A DNA stretch of 33,921 nucleotides from positions 1-33,921 of IMG/VR virus record IMGVR_UViG_3300022591_000038; one strand, 5' to 3'. Below, one piece after another: positions 1 through 8,130 of the stretch. The translations under genes and the position numbers were made by a program. The stretch's first letter is position 1. Each line of letters begins with the position of its first letter. This DNA comes from a virus. The notes under the pieces were generated by a model that did no database searches, was not told the DNA's origin, and was given only the letters and a program-made list of their open reading frames with translations.

Positions 1-14
1 GACTAAATAGTAAT

Positions 15-635
15 ATGAATACATATTGCTTATACTGGATTCGCTATCCAGATCAATCCAACCCAGAAACAGAGGGGTACATCGGTATTACCTCTGACTT
101 CTCTAAACGTATTCAAACGCACTCTAAATACACCAAGTACGCTCATATTAAGAATCGTATAAACTCTGGTGCTATCGCTTCAATTCTCCACGAAAACTTA
201 ACTAAAGAACAAGCGGAGTCCTTAGAAGCTAAGTATCGCCCTGAAGAAAACATTGGGTGGAATTTAGCAAAAGGTGGTAATATTCCACCATCAAGAGTAG
301 GTAAAGTGTCCCCAAATACTCTTTTAACTGGAGACGACAGAACGGATAAACAAAAACTAGGGTCAAAGTCTAGGTCTAAAAAAATTTCAGGTAGACCTGC
401 TAATAATAGAACCCCAGTAACGCTGTTCGGTAAACAATATGAATCTAGAACAGCTGCTTTACTTGATTTAAAATGGTCTACATCGCACTACTATAAATAC
501 AAAGAGTTGGTTGCTTCTGGTATGTCATTCGATACACCTGAACAACTTAAAGAATATACATACAAATTGAGGAATGATAAGATATCCAAAACCCGCAAAG
601 AAAAAGGGTATCATTATAATCAGTATACAAAATGA
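15..635 (+). CDS. GIY-YIG homing endonuclease (free-standing)
   Basis: Predicted site-specific DNA endonuclease of the GIY-YIG family, probably a free-standing homing endonuclease of the Seg type. The N-terminal domain shows the LYWIRY strand (residues 6-11), YIG at 22-24, a following Arg (R32), a candidate catalytic Glu at 68 or 71, and the GWNLAKGG segment at 81-88 that closes such domains. The C-terminal part (about 133-160, VTLFGKQYESRTAAL) looks like a NUMOD1-type DNA-binding module, and the tail is rich in Lys/Arg. The ATG lies 14 nt into the window; no clear Shine-Dalgarno is visible, so an earlier start outside the window cannot be excluded. It overlaps uvsW by 4 nt (ATGA), which suggests insertion just upstream of uvsW. 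Family assignment is firm; its target site is unknown. Confidence 0.85.
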   Translation: MNTYCLYWIRYPDQSNPETEGYIGITSDFSKRIQTHSKYTKYAHIKNRINSGAIASILHENLTKEQAESLEAKYRPEENIGWNLAKGGNIPPSRVGKVSPNTLLTGDDRTDKQKLGSKSRSKKISGRPANNRTPVTLFGKQYESRTAALLDLKWSTSHYYKYKELVASGMSFDTPEQLKEYTYKLRNDKISKTRKEKGYHYNQYTK

Positions 636-2104
636 TAGTTAAAATTGAAAAACTCGATGAAGTATTTGTCCGTATATTTTCTGAACCAAGTATTGAGAAA
701 GAACTATCGGACTTCTTCACATATGAGTATCCAGGAGCAAGGTTTACTCCGCAGTTTAGAGCAAGACTTTGGGATGGAAAAGTAAGACTCTACGACGCAA
801 TTCGTAAAACACTCTATGTTGGTCTGGTGTCCTACGTAGAAGAATTCTGTGCTCGCAATGGGTACCAAATAGAATACCTAACACCAGTCTTAATCAAAAA
901 TGGAATCAACGCTACGCAAACAGAAGCGTATGTTAACTCGCTTGATCTTCCAGAAAAAATCGAAATCCGTGACTATCAAATTGATGCTATAACAACAGCA
1001 TTGGATAACGATAGAACATTGCTTCTATCACCAACGGCATCGGGTAAGTCCTTTATTATCTACTCAATAATGCGATACCATGTCGCAAATAAACGCAAGT
1101 GTATTATTGTTGTTCCAACAACATCTCTTGTTGAACAGTTATACGCTGACTTTAAAGATTACTCATGCGTGAACGAATGGGCAGTTGACAGACGTGTTCA
1201 GAAATTATACTCTGGTTTTACAAAAGACTTTACTTCCGATGTTCTAATTACAACATGGCAGTCAATCTATCTGCAACCACGCAATTGGTTCAAGCAGTTT
1301 GATGTTATCTTCGGTGACGAGGCGCATCAGTTTAAAGCCAAGTCCCTTACGACTGTAATGGAGAAGATGGATAATGTCAAATATAGAATCGGAACAACTG
1401 GAACACTTGATAATAAGAAAGTGCACAAGTTAGTTCTTGAAGGTATGTTTGGTCCAGTCCACAAAGTGACAACTACACGTGCCCTTATGGATTCGGGTAA
1501 ATTATCAAACCTAAATATTACGTGTGTGATTCTGAAGTATGATGAGGAAACTCGTAAGGCTAAAAAGAATATGACATATCAGGAAGAAATGGACTTCTTG
1601 GTATCGAATGAAGCACGAAACAAATTTATTCGCAACCTTGCGGTAAAATCATCTGGCAATACGCTAGTCTTATTTCAGTATGTTGAGAAACATGGCAAGA
1701 TTCTCTTTGATCTAATTAAACAAAAATCACATGACGAACGCAAGATTTTCTTTGTTTACGGTGGAACCGAAACAGCTGATCGTGAGAACATCCGTCACAT
1801 TACAGAACAAGAAAAAGATGCGATTATTGTTGCCAGTTTTGGAACTTTCTCAACTGGTATTAACATTCCCTCGATTGAGAATGTAATATTTGCATCACCG
1901 AGTAAGTCCAAGATTAGAAACCTACAAAGTATTGGACGTGGGTTGAGAAAGAAAGATGGTAAGTCGAGTTGTAATTTGTACGACCTTGCCGATGATTTAC
2001 ACTGGAAGTCATGGAAGAATCATACTTTAAATCATGCAGCTGAACGATACAAAACTTATGCTGAAGAGCAGTTTGAAATAAAAATAGTGGAGGTAAATTT
2101 ATGA
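632..2104 (+). CDS. uvsW: UvsW-like DNA/RNA helicase
   Basis: SF2 helicase of 490 aa, close to T4 UvsW. In T4 this enzyme unwinds R-loops and branched intermediates, shutting off origin-dependent replication and supporting recombination-dependent replication. An N-terminal region (1-105) precedes the helicase core. Walker A is SPTASGKS (133-140), the DEAH box is at 229-232 (FGDEAHQF), the TGT of motif III follows, and the motif VI segment QSIGRGLRK lies near residue 430. The start overlaps the upstream endonuclease by ATGA, and the stop overlaps the next gene the same way, so the three are probably translationally coupled. No promoter is visible immediately upstream. Recognition is by motifs and overall similarity. 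Confidence 0.93.
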   Translation: MIVKIEKLDEVFVRIFSEPSIEKELSDFFTYEYPGARFTPQFRARLWDGKVRLYDAIRKTLYVGLVSYVEEFCARNGYQIEYLTPVLIKNGINATQTEAYVNSLDLPEKIEIRDYQIDAITTALDNDRTLLLSPTASGKSFIIYSIMRYHVANKRKCIIVVPTTSLVEQLYADFKDYSCVNEWAVDRRVQKLYSGFTKDFTSDVLITTWQSIYLQPRNWFKQFDVIFGDEAHQFKAKSLTTVMEKMDNVKYRIGTTGTLDNKKVHKLVLEGMFGPVHKVTTTRALMDSGKLSNLNITCVILKYDEETRKAKKNMTYQEEMDFLVSNEARNKFIRNLAVKSSGNTLVLFQYVEKHGKILFDLIKQKSHDERKIFFVYGGTETADRENIRHITEQEKDAIIVASFGTFSTGINIPSIENVIFASPSKSKIRNLQSIGRGLRKKDGKSSCNLYDLADDLHWKSWKNHTLNHAAERYKTYAEEQFEIKIVEVNL

Positions 2105-2589
2105 ACGAACATTATGTTGTTGTTAAATTGACTTCTGGCGAGCAGGTAATGGCAATGCTGAACTCGGAAGACGAGTCACACATTGAACTTGCATATCCAA
2201 TGGTTATTCGCATGCTTCCAGTCTTGATAGACGGAAATGCTCATGAGCGAGTTGTCGCTGCTCCATTGTGTCAATTCTCCACAGATAAGTATTATCGTAT
2301 CCCACGTTCAAGTGTTATGTTCGTTAAAGAATTGCATGAGATTCTGATCCCACATTATACAAGATTGTTGAGCGACAGCGAAAGAAATGTTCTTGTCCAA
2401 AGAGACAAGGATGGTAACATTCGTAAGCGTGCAGAAGATCTTGATTGGGGAGATGAAGAGGAAGATCTAAACTCTCTCACCACAGAAGAGATTCAGAAAA
2501 GAATCGACATGCTAGAATCGATATACGGAAGTGAAGAGGAAGAGCAGGAAACAACATACTTCATCGAAGGTAATGAAACCTTACATTGA
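2101..2589 (+). CDS. Sm-like fold phage protein (hypothetical)
   Basis: Unknown 162 aa protein. The N-terminal 90 residues (VVKLTSGEQVMAML, then LAYPMVIRMLP, then a strand with SVMFVKELHE) resemble the small beta-barrel, Sm-like proteins common in T4-like phages of marine bacteria. The pattern is close to the shorter protein at 21163-21456 (VFKLINGEEIISQA). The C-terminal third is highly acidic and probably flexible (DWGDEEEDLNSLTTEE, GSEEEEQE). It overlaps uvsW by 4 nt. It ends in a 145-nt gap before gp55, so it is probably the last gene of the uvsW unit. The fold is an inference from the pattern of strands; no function is known to me. Confidence 0.7.
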   Translation: MNEHYVVVKLTSGEQVMAMLNSEDESHIELAYPMVIRMLPVLIDGNAHERVVAAPLCQFSTDKYYRIPRSSVMFVKELHEILIPHYTRLLSDSERNVLVQRDKDGNIRKRAEDLDWGDEEEDLNSLTTEEIQKRIDMLESIYGSEEEEQETTYFIEGNETLH

Positions 2590-2626
2590 TTCGTTTTCAA
2601 ACCCTACACCGTAACTTTACTCTTTC

Positions 2627-2682
2627 GTCAAATAAAAAGCAAATTTATTTTCTTGCATTAATTGCAATAATCTTTATTTGAC
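2627..2682. repeat. 10-bp perfect inverted repeat at the gp55 promoter
   Basis: In the 145-nt gap before gp55, gtcaaataaa (2627-2636) is repeated in exact inverted form as tttatttgac (2673-2682). The right arm contains most of the -35 hexamer. Between the arms sits a smaller palindrome, ttgca-ttaat-ttgcaa like, around 2653-2667. The structure could be an operator or an AT-rich terminator stem for the upstream unit; there is no classical G/C-rich terminator here. Confidence 0.5.
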
Positions 2683-2706
2683 AAATCATACCATTAGAGG
2701 TATACT
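2678..2706 (+). promoter_or_regulatory. sigma70-type promoter for gp55 unit
   Basis: TTGACA at 2678-2683, 17-bp spacer, TATACT at 2701-2706, preceded by AGG. The predicted transcript start is near 2713, 22 nt before the gp55 ATG. Confidence 0.85.
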
Positions 2707-2734
2707 TGAATTTATTATTAGTTGAGGGACAACA

Positions 2735-3265
2735 GTGGCTGAATATGTAAATAACAAAGATTTTCTTGCGGCGATCATAGCATACAAAGAAAAGATAAAA
2801 GAAGCAGAAGAACTAGGTAAACCTAAACCAGTTATTCCAAATTATCTTGGGGAGTGTATTCTTAAGATCGCAACACACTTGTCCTATAAACCGAACTTCA
2901 TTAATTACAGTTACAAAGATGACATGATCCTAGACGGGATCGAAAATTGTATTCATTACTTTGATAACTTTGATCCTTCAAAATCAAGCAACCCCTTTGC
3001 TTATTTCACTCAGATTATTTACTATGCATTCTTGCGAAGAATTTCCAAAGAAAAGAAACAGTCTTATGTAAAGAATAAGATGATTCAGAACATGTCATTT
3101 GATCAGTTCGACATTCAAGAACATGATGAAGATGGCCACTATCACAATGCTTACATAGATTTTATGCAGGCAAACAGTAATTTTGACGATTCGTTTATGG
3201 AGAAAAAGAAAGAGAAGAAAGTTAAGAAGCAATCTTCTCTAGATGATTTTATTGAAGGTGAGTGA
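2735..3265 (+). CDS. 55: late transcription sigma factor gp55
   Basis: Phage sigma factor that directs host RNA polymerase to late promoters and, in T4, links it to the sliding clamp. The protein is 176 aa (T4 gp55 is about 185). The centre (60-115) has the sigma region 2-like helices, with YFDNFDPSKSSNPFAYFTQI and YAFLRRISKEKKQ matching the conserved part of gp55 homologues. The last residues, SLDDFIEGE, resemble the clamp-binding tail known from T4 gp55. It has its own sigma70-type promoter (2678-2706), so the late factor is probably made early or in the middle phase. Its stop shares one base with the next start (TGATG). Confidence 0.92.
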   Translation: MAEYVNNKDFLAAIIAYKEKIKEAEELGKPKPVIPNYLGECILKIATHLSYKPNFINYSYKDDMILDGIENCIHYFDNFDPSKSSNPFAYFTQIIYYAFLRRISKEKKQSYVKNKMIQNMSFDQFDIQEHDEDGHYHNAYIDFMQANSNFDDSFMEKKKEKKVKKQSSLDDFIEGE

Positions 3266-4422
3266 TGTCAAACACAGTGAGAGATATTATAAGAAGTCTT
3301 GCTTCTGGCGATTACCGACCACGTGTTTCACGTGCAAGAAATCGTAAGGTTTCAAGAGGTTCTAAAAAAACCGTAAAAAGATTTACATGGGATGCTATGG
3401 ATAACATGGCAAATTTGAAAGATATTATGACTAGTACAGACAATAAAATTTTCCTTGGTGTTTCTGACTTTGATGATTTAATCACAACAGAAATTCTCAA
3501 GCGTCGCGTAGAAGCTGGCAAGCAAACTGTTCATCGCGAGACAACAGTGCTTTGCAACAGAGAGAAATGGGCATCATGGGCAGAAGAACACTTCATTGAT
3601 TGCCTATTGGTTCAGGGTAGCTCTTCATCTGGCTTCATTATTCAAGAAGAAACTGATAACTACATCACATACAATGTGAACAGTAACAGCACAACAATTC
3701 GTGCCTTCGGTGACATTGGTTTTGCCGAGGATATCCTTTGTGTAGTTGAAGATAAGTTTTCCGTTGTAACTTCATATATCGAATGGGTATACGGTAGCGA
3801 TGGTGGATCTGTGAATGTTCCATTGAATCGTGATCGTCTTCCAGTTGACGAGATGTATCCTTTCCTTAAAGGAGAAACTCTTGGTAGCTACTACGATCGA
3901 TATATGGAATCGTCAGCGAACATCCTTCTTTTGATTGGACCACCAGGAACTGGTAAGACTACATTCATTCGTGGTTTACTTGCACATACAAACTCATCGG
4001 CAATTGTTTCATACGATTCAGCTATCCTTGAGAAGGATGGTTTCTTTGCACGATTCATTGAAGATGATGCAAGCGTAATGGTTCTTGAAGATAGCGATGC
4101 TTTCCTCAAGTCACGTAGCGATGGTAATACAATGATGCATCGTTTCCTTAATGTTGGAGACGGACTTGTTACAACACGTGGTAAGAAGTTAATCTTCTCA
4201 ACTAACTTACCATCTATCCGTGATATTGATTCAGCTCTTGTTCGTCCAGGACGTTGTTTCGATATCGTTGAATTCAAACCACTTGGTTATGAAGATGCCA
4301 AGAAACTTGCCAGCAAACTTGGTGGCGAAGTTCCAGAAAATGGAACTGTATTTTCCGTTGCAGAAATCTTCAATAAAGCACAAGAAAATAAACCACAAGA
4401 AAGAAAGGTAGGATTTCTTTGA
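3265..4422 (+). CDS. AAA+ ATPase (BCS1/ClpA-like core)
   Basis: AAA+ ATPase of 385 aa with an unassigned N-terminal domain. The first 40 residues are basic (RVSRARNRKVSRGSKK) and could bind nucleic acid. The ATPase core has Walker A GPPGTGKTT (225-233), Walker B VMVLEDSD (271-278), sensor 1 FSTN (311-314) and an ALVRPGR arginine-finger segment (325-331), the arrangement typical of the BCS1/FtsH-like AAA clade. ATG 3265 is preferred over the in-frame GTG at 3262 because it forms a TGATG junction with gp55. It sits between the late sigma factor and the gp47/gp46 nuclease in one unit, which hints at a role in transcription or DNA metabolism. The substrate is unknown. I know this type as a common unannotated AAA protein of marine T4-like phages. 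Confidence 0.82.
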   Translation: MSNTVRDIIRSLASGDYRPRVSRARNRKVSRGSKKTVKRFTWDAMDNMANLKDIMTSTDNKIFLGVSDFDDLITTEILKRRVEAGKQTVHRETTVLCNREKWASWAEEHFIDCLLVQGSSSSGFIIQEETDNYITYNVNSNSTTIRAFGDIGFAEDILCVVEDKFSVVTSYIEWVYGSDGGSVNVPLNRDRLPVDEMYPFLKGETLGSYYDRYMESSANILLLIGPPGTGKTTFIRGLLAHTNSSAIVSYDSAILEKDGFFARFIEDDASVMVLEDSDAFLKSRSDGNTMMHRFLNVGDGLVTTRGKKLIFSTNLPSIRDIDSALVRPGRCFDIVEFKPLGYEDAKKLASKLGGEVPENGTVFSVAEIFNKAQENKPQERKVGFL

Positions 4423-4700
4423 TCTCAGTTAAATTTACGTTTGAGGACGACCATATTGCACATGGTGAGTTCGATGACTATGATGACTTCGCTGATTATA
4501 TCAGAGAGTATTTCCAAGACATGCGTAAGGTAAAGCTAATGGAGGTTCTGCTTGAAAATAATGGTAAAATCTATTATGGATGGCGCGAATTACAGGAGAC
4601 AACTGGTGTGACGAAACATTTATATAACAAATACTATCTTAATGGTATCGATCCAGAAAAACGAATTGGTGCTAATGGTCCAGCGAAAGGAACCCCATGA
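4419..4700 (+). CDS. hypothetical protein, TTG start
   Basis: Unknown 93 aa protein. The first half is acidic (FDDYDDFADYIREYF) and the second half carries a possible DNA-binding helix pair around YGWRELQETTGVTKHLYNKYY, where the E-T-T-G-V turn looks like a short helix-turn-helix. The start is taken as TTG 4419, overlapping the previous stop, because a good Shine-Dalgarno (GGTAGGA, 4407-4413) sits 5 nt upstream and no ATG is available until residue 35. It overlaps gp47 by ATGA, so it belongs to the gp55-gp46 unit. Function not recognised. Confidence 0.65.
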   Translation: MISVKFTFEDDHIAHGEFDDYDDFADYIREYFQDMRKVKLMEVLLENNGKIYYGWRELQETTGVTKHLYNKYYLNGIDPEKRIGANGPAKGTP

Positions 4701-5752
4701 AGGTTGCTATTATAACAGACATTCATTTCGGTGCTCGTAACGATAGCGTTACCTTCATAGACTTCTTTCAGAAATTTTATGACAATACTTTTTTTCCTGC
4801 TATCGATGCAAATGGCATTGACACTGTTCTTATTCTTGGTGATACTTTTGATAGACGAAAGTACGTTAACTTTTACTCGCTACAACGAGCAAAAGAAATG
4901 TTTTTCGCCAAACTGGAAGATCGTGGCATTACTGTTCATATGCTTGCTGGTAACCATGATACCTATTATAAAAATACTAATGATGTAAACTCGCCAGATT
5001 TATTGTTGCGAGAGTATGGTAATGTCAATGTTATTGATGAACCAACAACGATTGATCTTGATGGGTTCAAGGTTTGTATGATGCCATGGATTTGTCCAGA
5101 GAATTATGATGCAAGTATTAATGAGATGAAGACTACAGAGGCAGACATCTGTATGGGTCATTTTGAGATCGCTGGTTTTGCAATGTATAGAGGAATGGAA
5201 AGTCATGAAGGATTGGATAAATCTTTGTTCGAGAAGTTTGATATGGTTTTTTCTGGGCATTATCATCACCGTAGTAATGACGGACACATCTATTACCTCG
5301 GGAATCCATACGAACTTACATGGCAAGATTATAACGATCCCCGAGGATTTCACCTGTTCGACACAGATGAACGAAGACTCGACTTCATTGTCAATCCTTA
5401 TACTATGTTCGCAAGAGTCGAATACGACGACAAAGAAAACGAGCCGATCGAACTTGATGCGCTCGATTTAAAAGATAAGTTTGTAAAACTAATCGTAGTT
5501 AACAAAACTGATTATTATAAATTTGACAAATTCACTCAGAAGCTGTATAATAAAGGATGTGCCGAGATAAAAATTGTCGAAGACTTATCTGAGTTTGAAG
5601 ATGGAGAAGTTGGTGAAGATATTAACCTTGAAGATACTTTGAGTGTTCTTTCTCACTTTATTGATTCTGTTGAAACTGATGCAGATAAAGAAGCAGTCAA
5701 GACATATATGAAAACTTTATATACCGAGGCAATCAATATAGAGGTTGTATAA
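4697..5752 (+). CDS. 47: recombination endonuclease subunit gp47 (Mre11/SbcD-like)
   Basis: Metallophosphoesterase nuclease subunit of the gp46/gp47 complex, the phage counterpart of Mre11-Rad50, which resects DNA ends to start recombination-dependent replication. At 351 aa it is similar to T4 gp47 (339 aa). All metal-binding motifs are visible: TDIHFG (7-12), LGDTFDRR (about 47-54), AGNHDTYY (about 80-87), MGHFEIAG and SGHYHHRS. The gene overlaps the upstream small ORF by ATGA and the next by TAATG. A perfect sigma70-type promoter lies inside its 3' part (5523-5551) and could drive gp46 separately. Confidence 0.94.
   Translation: MKVAIITDIHFGARNDSVTFIDFFQKFYDNTFFPAIDANGIDTVLILGDTFDRRKYVNFYSLQRAKEMFFAKLEDRGITVHMLAGNHDTYYKNTNDVNSPDLLLREYGNVNVIDEPTTIDLDGFKVCMMPWICPENYDASINEMKTTEADICMGHFEIAGFAMYRGMESHEGLDKSLFEKFDMVFSGHYHHRSNDGHIYYLGNPYELTWQDYNDPRGFHLFDTDERRLDFIVNPYTMFARVEYDDKENEPIELDALDLKDKFVKLIVVNKTDYYKFDKFTQKLYNKGCAEIKIVEDLSEFEDGEVGEDINLEDTLSVLSHFIDSVETDADKEAVKTYMKTLYTEAINIEVV
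5523..5551 (+). promoter_or_regulatory. sigma70-type promoter inside gp47
   Basis: TTGACA at 5523-5528, 17-bp spacer, TATAAT at 5546-5551, both perfect consensus. It lies within the gp47 reading frame, about 200 nt before the gene at 5752 and 540 nt before gp46. Activity is inferred from the match alone. Confidence 0.65.
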
Positions 5753-6090
5753 TGTATCAACAAGAAATCCAGTTCTTCTGGCCACTGACTCAACAAAATA
5801 ATCTTGATCTAGACTTCACTCCATGTGAAGCATATGAAAAAGAGAAACGAGAAAAGCAGTGGGCGAACTCTGTTACATCTGGAATGGTTCTTACTGCAGG
5901 AAATGGATTGTCAACAGTAGCATGGGCGCAAATTGATCCAACATATAAGATGCTTCAGGTTCTACCAGATGGTGCTGTTGGCTCATGGGAACTTACACCA
6001 AATATGTCTGTTGGTCGTAAAACAAAACCGAAATTATTACATAGAATCTTCACCAAATTAATGCTCGGGTGGGAATGGAAAGATAAATGA
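5752..6090 (+). CDS. hypothetical protein between gp47 and gp46
   Basis: Unknown 112 aa protein. No membrane segment or signal is visible. It has an N-terminal aromatic stretch (IQFFWPLTQQNN), a charged segment (AYEKEKREKQWANSV), a Gly-rich centre and a basic C-terminus ending LGWEWKDK. It is joined to gp47 by TAATG and to gp46 by ATGA, so it is made together with the Mre11/Rad50-like pair. T4 also has small ORFs in this interval, but I see no clear similarity to them. Confidence 0.72.
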   Translation: MYQQEIQFFWPLTQQNNLDLDFTPCEAYEKEKREKQWANSVTSGMVLTAGNGLSTVAWAQIDPTYKMLQVLPDGAVGSWELTPNMSVGRKTKPKLLHRIFTKLMLGWEWKDK

Positions 6091-7799
6091 TCGTATTTAA
6101 AAGTGTAAGCTGGAAGAACTTCCTTTCGACTGGCAATTCACCAAACAAAGTTTTATTAGACAAATCACCAACAACATTGATCATCGGTAAGAATGGTGAG
6201 GGTAAAAGCACAATCCTAGATGCGTTGTGCTTTTCATTGTTTGGAAAACCATTCCGTAACATCAACAAGAGCCAACTAATAAACAGCATCAACGGTAAGG
6301 GATGTGTCGTTGAAGTTGAGTTTAGTATTTCCAACAAAGAATATAAAATCATTCGTGGTATCAAACCAAACATCTTCGAGATATGGATTGATGGAGAGAT
6401 GGTCAATCAAGATGCTGCATCAAGAGATTATCAAAAAGTTCTTGAGCAACAGATTTTACGTTTAAACTACAAGACATTCACACAGGTTGTTATTCTTGGT
6501 TCAGCGTCATTCGTTCCTTTTATGCAACTACCATCGCATCAGCGTAGAGAAGTAATTGAGGATATCCTTGACATTAAGATTTTCTCAACTATGAATCAAT
6601 TGTTAAAAGAAAAAGCGCAAGGAACTAAGAATGAGATTACTAAGATCGAAGCGGAGATCACCAACGCACGTACAAAGGTTGAGTCGCAAACTCAACTTAT
6701 TAAAACGATATCGGAAGCAAAAGTGGAATCGCTTCAGAAGATCCAAGATAAAATTGCCACGAATAATCAAACCATCGCAGAGACATCTTCGGAAATTACG
6801 ACCATTCTCACAGAGATTGGCAATCTTAAAAGCCAAATTACGTCTAAAGATAAAATTGAGGAAGATATTGACAAGGCGAAGTTACTGAAAGGTAGACTAT
6901 CCCAGAAGATTGAAACCTGCGAACATCACACAGAATTTTTCACAGAGAATGAAGTATGTCCAAGTTGTTCTCAGGGAATCCCCGATGAACATAAAAGTAA
7001 AATCCTTCAAGACTTAAACACAAAAATCGAAGATAACAATTCTAAGATTACTGAGTTGACAACTGTTCTTGGAACATTGACTTCTCAGCTGTCTTCAATC
7101 AATGCAATTATCGAACAGATTACAGATAAGAACATTGAGTTGTCGATGAAGAATTCCACAGTGACATTACTCAACAAACAGAATACTGAACTTGAGTCTG
7201 AACTGCACAATTCTAAAAACGATACAACGAACCTTGACGAAGAGAAGAAAATTCTAAAGGACTTGGCTCAGAATGCCATCGATAAAATCAATGGTAAAAA
7301 TACATTGCTTGAGAAGAGAAACCTTGAAGAAGTTGCTTCTGTTTTACTGAAGGACACTGGTATTAAAACTGCCATTATCCGTGAGTATCTTCCTGCAATG
7401 AACAAATTGATCAACAAGTATCTTAACGCAATGGATACATATATTCACTTTGAACTTGACGAAGCGTTCAATGAGATTATCAAGTCAAGACATCGCGATG
7501 AGTTTACATATGCAAGTTTCTCAGAAGGTGAGAAGATGCGTATCGATTTAGCAATCCTATTCACATGGCGACAAATTGCCAAGATGAAGAACTCTGTCAA
7601 CACGAACCTATTGTTGCTTGATGAGATTTTTGACTCATCACTGGACACAGCTGGAACGGATTACTTCCTGAACCTGATGAACCAGTTCGGTGATAACACA
7701 AATATCTTTGTTATCAGCCACAAAGGTGACCAGCTGTTTGACAAATTCCGCTCAGTTATCAAATTCGAGAAGCGAAACGACTTTTCCGTGATCGTATAA
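6087..7799 (+). CDS. 46: recombination endonuclease subunit gp46 (Rad50/SbcC-like)
   Basis: SMC-like ATPase subunit of the gp46/gp47 complex, 570 aa (T4 gp46 is 560). Walker A is GKNGEGKST (34-42), a Q-loop follows near FTQVVILGSASF, and long coiled-coil arms flank a zinc hook CPSC at 291-294. The ABC signature FSEGEKMR and the Walker B LLLLDEIFD are near the C-terminus, followed by the FVISHKG switch. All features of an intact Rad50-type ATPase are present. It overlaps the preceding gene by ATGA. Its stop codon lies in the left arm of a strong terminator, so it ends the gp55-gp46 transcription unit. Confidence 0.95.
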   Translation: MIVFKSVSWKNFLSTGNSPNKVLLDKSPTTLIIGKNGEGKSTILDALCFSLFGKPFRNINKSQLINSINGKGCVVEVEFSISNKEYKIIRGIKPNIFEIWIDGEMVNQDAASRDYQKVLEQQILRLNYKTFTQVVILGSASFVPFMQLPSHQRREVIEDILDIKIFSTMNQLLKEKAQGTKNEITKIEAEITNARTKVESQTQLIKTISEAKVESLQKIQDKIATNNQTIAETSSEITTILTEIGNLKSQITSKDKIEEDIDKAKLLKGRLSQKIETCEHHTEFFTENEVCPSCSQGIPDEHKSKILQDLNTKIEDNNSKITELTTVLGTLTSQLSSINAIIEQITDKNIELSMKNSTVTLLNKQNTELESELHNSKNDTTNLDEEKKILKDLAQNAIDKINGKNTLLEKRNLEEVASVLLKDTGIKTAIIREYLPAMNKLINKYLNAMDTYIHFELDEAFNEIIKSRHRDEFTYASFSEGEKMRIDLAILFTWRQIAKMKNSVNTNLLLLDEIFDSSLDTAGTDYFLNLMNQFGDNTNIFVISHKGDQLFDKFRSVIKFEKRNDFSVIV

Positions 7800-7826
7800 C
7801 CCTACGCTCTGTAGGGTTATTTTTTC
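7796..7826 (+). terminator. Rho-independent terminator after gp46
   Basis: A 10-bp perfect stem, ataaccctac (7796-7805) and gtagggttat (7811-7820), with a 5-nt loop and a following run of T. It overlaps the gp46 stop codon. Confidence 0.9.
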
Positions 7827-7855
7827 CATTTAAAATCAACGACTTACGTAGGGTA

Positions 7856-7884
7856 TTGACATTTAATCCCTATGGGAGTATACT
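7856..7884 (+). promoter_or_regulatory. sigma70-type promoter
   Basis: TTGACA at 7856-7861, 17-bp spacer, TATACT at 7879-7884. The expected transcript start is at about 7891, which falls on an in-frame ATG and so favours the downstream start at 7909 for the next gene. Confidence 0.87.
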
Positions 7885-7908
7885 TTAGGTATGAATAGGG
7901 GAAAAGAT

Positions 7909-8106
7909 ATGTGGAACGACTTTAGTGACTTTGAACTAGCCCAACTCGCTGGAACATACGGTTTACAGGACTATGTGGACTTTAACGACCAGCTGAGACT
8001 CTCAAACAGGGAGCATCTAGAAGCGATCCTGACTGAGTATGAGTATGCCCTTGCATGGGGTGTTCCAGAGGGTATTGACTTTAATTCAGAAGTAGCGTAT
8101 AATTAA
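7909..8106 (+). CDS. small hypothetical protein
   Basis: Unknown acidic 65 aa protein. ATG 7909 is chosen over the in-frame ATG 7891 because the latter coincides with the predicted transcript start, while 7909 has a purine-rich ribosome site (AGGGGAAAAG) just upstream. The segment ELAQL followed by YVDFNDQ and then Leu-rich helices resembles the N-terminal part of the protein at 22177-22512 (ELAGL, FVDFNDR), so the two may be related. It is the first gene of a new unit after the gp46 terminator; its 3' end carries the promoter of the next gene. Confidence 0.7.
   Translation: MWNDFSDFELAQLAGTYGLQDYVDFNDQLRLSNREHLEAILTEYEYALAWGVPEGIDFNSEVAYN
8075..8103 (+). promoter_or_regulatory. sigma70-type promoter for the HExxH/VWA gene
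   Basis: TTGACT at 8075-8080, 17-bp spacer, TATAAT at 8098-8103, inside the last codons of the small gene upstream. The predicted transcript start is near 8110, 20 nt before the ATG at 8131. Confidence 0.75.
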
Positions 8107-8130
8107 GTCTGAATTGAGGAAAACTATATT

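Noticed and set aside
1185-1211. TTGACA and TATACT inside uvsW
   Set aside because: Spacer is only 15 bp, unlike the fixed 17 bp of all other promoters here, and no gene start is close.
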